Source: Pseudomonadota bacterium
Lineage (GTDB): Bacteria; Pseudomonadota; Alphaproteobacteria; Reyranellales; Reyranellaceae
Length of the DNA: 7,154 bases
Assembly (NCBI GenBank): GCA_023436825.1
Contig: JAEZHS010000673.1
Span: forward strand, 1-7,154
Direction of reading: 5' to 3'
Shown here one piece after another: positions 7,073 to 7,154 of the stretch; the first letter of the stretch is position 1; the number at the start of each line of letters is the position of its first letter. Below the pieces are notes generated by a model that worked only from the letters and a program-made list of their open reading frames with translations, did no database searches and had not been told where the DNA came from. The position numbers and the translations under genes were made by a program.

Positions 7073-7151
7073 GGACCGCGGGCCTCCTGGCCCGCTCAGG
7101 CGCATTCATATGCGCTCATGATCATGATGCGGACCTGGAGGTCCGCGGTCC
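7073..7151. repeat. Structured inverted repeat downstream of the selenoprotein gene
   Basis: GGACCGCGG (7073-7081) pairs with CCGCGGTCC (7143-7151), enclosing a left hairpin GCGGGCC/GGCCCGC (7078-7095, loop TCCT), a middle hairpin GCGCAT/ATGCGC (7100-7115, loop TCAT), the 12-base palindrome TCATGATCATGA (7116-7127) and a right hairpin GCGGACC/GGTCCGC (7129-7146, loop TGGA). The two ends are inverted copies of 23 bases with three differences, two of which form a compensating G-C to A-T pair in the stem. The outer and inner stems share bases and so are alternative folds. It starts 13 bases after the gene's TAG; it has no poly-T tract, so it is not a canonical terminator, though it may shape the mRNA end. 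It resembles alphaproteobacterial intergenic palindrome families and may continue past the window. Confidence 0.75.
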
Positions 7152-7154
7152 AAT

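Noticed and set aside
1..7154. CRISPR array, tRNA or rRNA genes, transposase, prophage or defence genes.
   Set aside because: No spaced direct repeats, cloverleaf or rRNA-like segments, or transposase-like proteins were seen on reading both strands.

Overview
The window is GC-rich and densely coding, with no stretch of 300 bases lacking a gene. The gene families (YejABEF peptide importer, a Bug/TctC-type binding protein, a short GrdB-family protein), the Arg-rich signal peptides and the palindromic intergenic repeats suggest an alphaproteobacterium, perhaps near Rhodospirillales or Hyphomicrobiales. That placement is an inference; no rRNA or other marker gene is present.

Layout. Bases 1-4965, read on the minus strand, hold a yejA-yejB-yejE-yejF operon: a periplasmic peptide-binding protein, two permeases and a tandem ATPase that is cut off at the left edge. 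yejB/yejE and yejE/yejF overlap by one and three bases, so they are probably translationally coupled. yejA is separated from yejB by 148 bases. That gap is filled by two inverted copies of a hairpin-forming repeat, one of which contains the best Shine-Dalgarno candidate for yejB. Bases 5048-6031 (minus strand) encode a lone Bug/TctC-family solute-binding protein without its TctA/TctB membrane partners.

Divergent from it, 6134-7060 on the plus strand encodes a short protein of the glycine/sarcosine/betaine reductase selenoprotein B (GrdB) family. An in-frame TGA at 6662-6664 interrupts it exactly at the first position of the family's CxxC-type motif. The frame continues open for another 131 codons with well-conserved family sequence. 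A 7-bp stem with a 5-nt loop carrying a G at its second position starts 10 nt after the TGA, as expected of a bacterial SECIS element. The simplest reading is a selenocysteine protein (U-P-V-C) that a standard gene caller would split or truncate.

The right end (7073-7151) carries a second, unrelated structured repeat: an outer 9-bp inverted repeat enclosing hairpins, with base changes that keep pairing.

Functionally, the minus-strand genes are nutrient uptake: oligopeptide or peptidoglycan-peptide import by Yej and an organic-acid-type ligand for the Bug protein. The selenoprotein is probably a separate transcription unit. Nothing in the window shows what it acts on.
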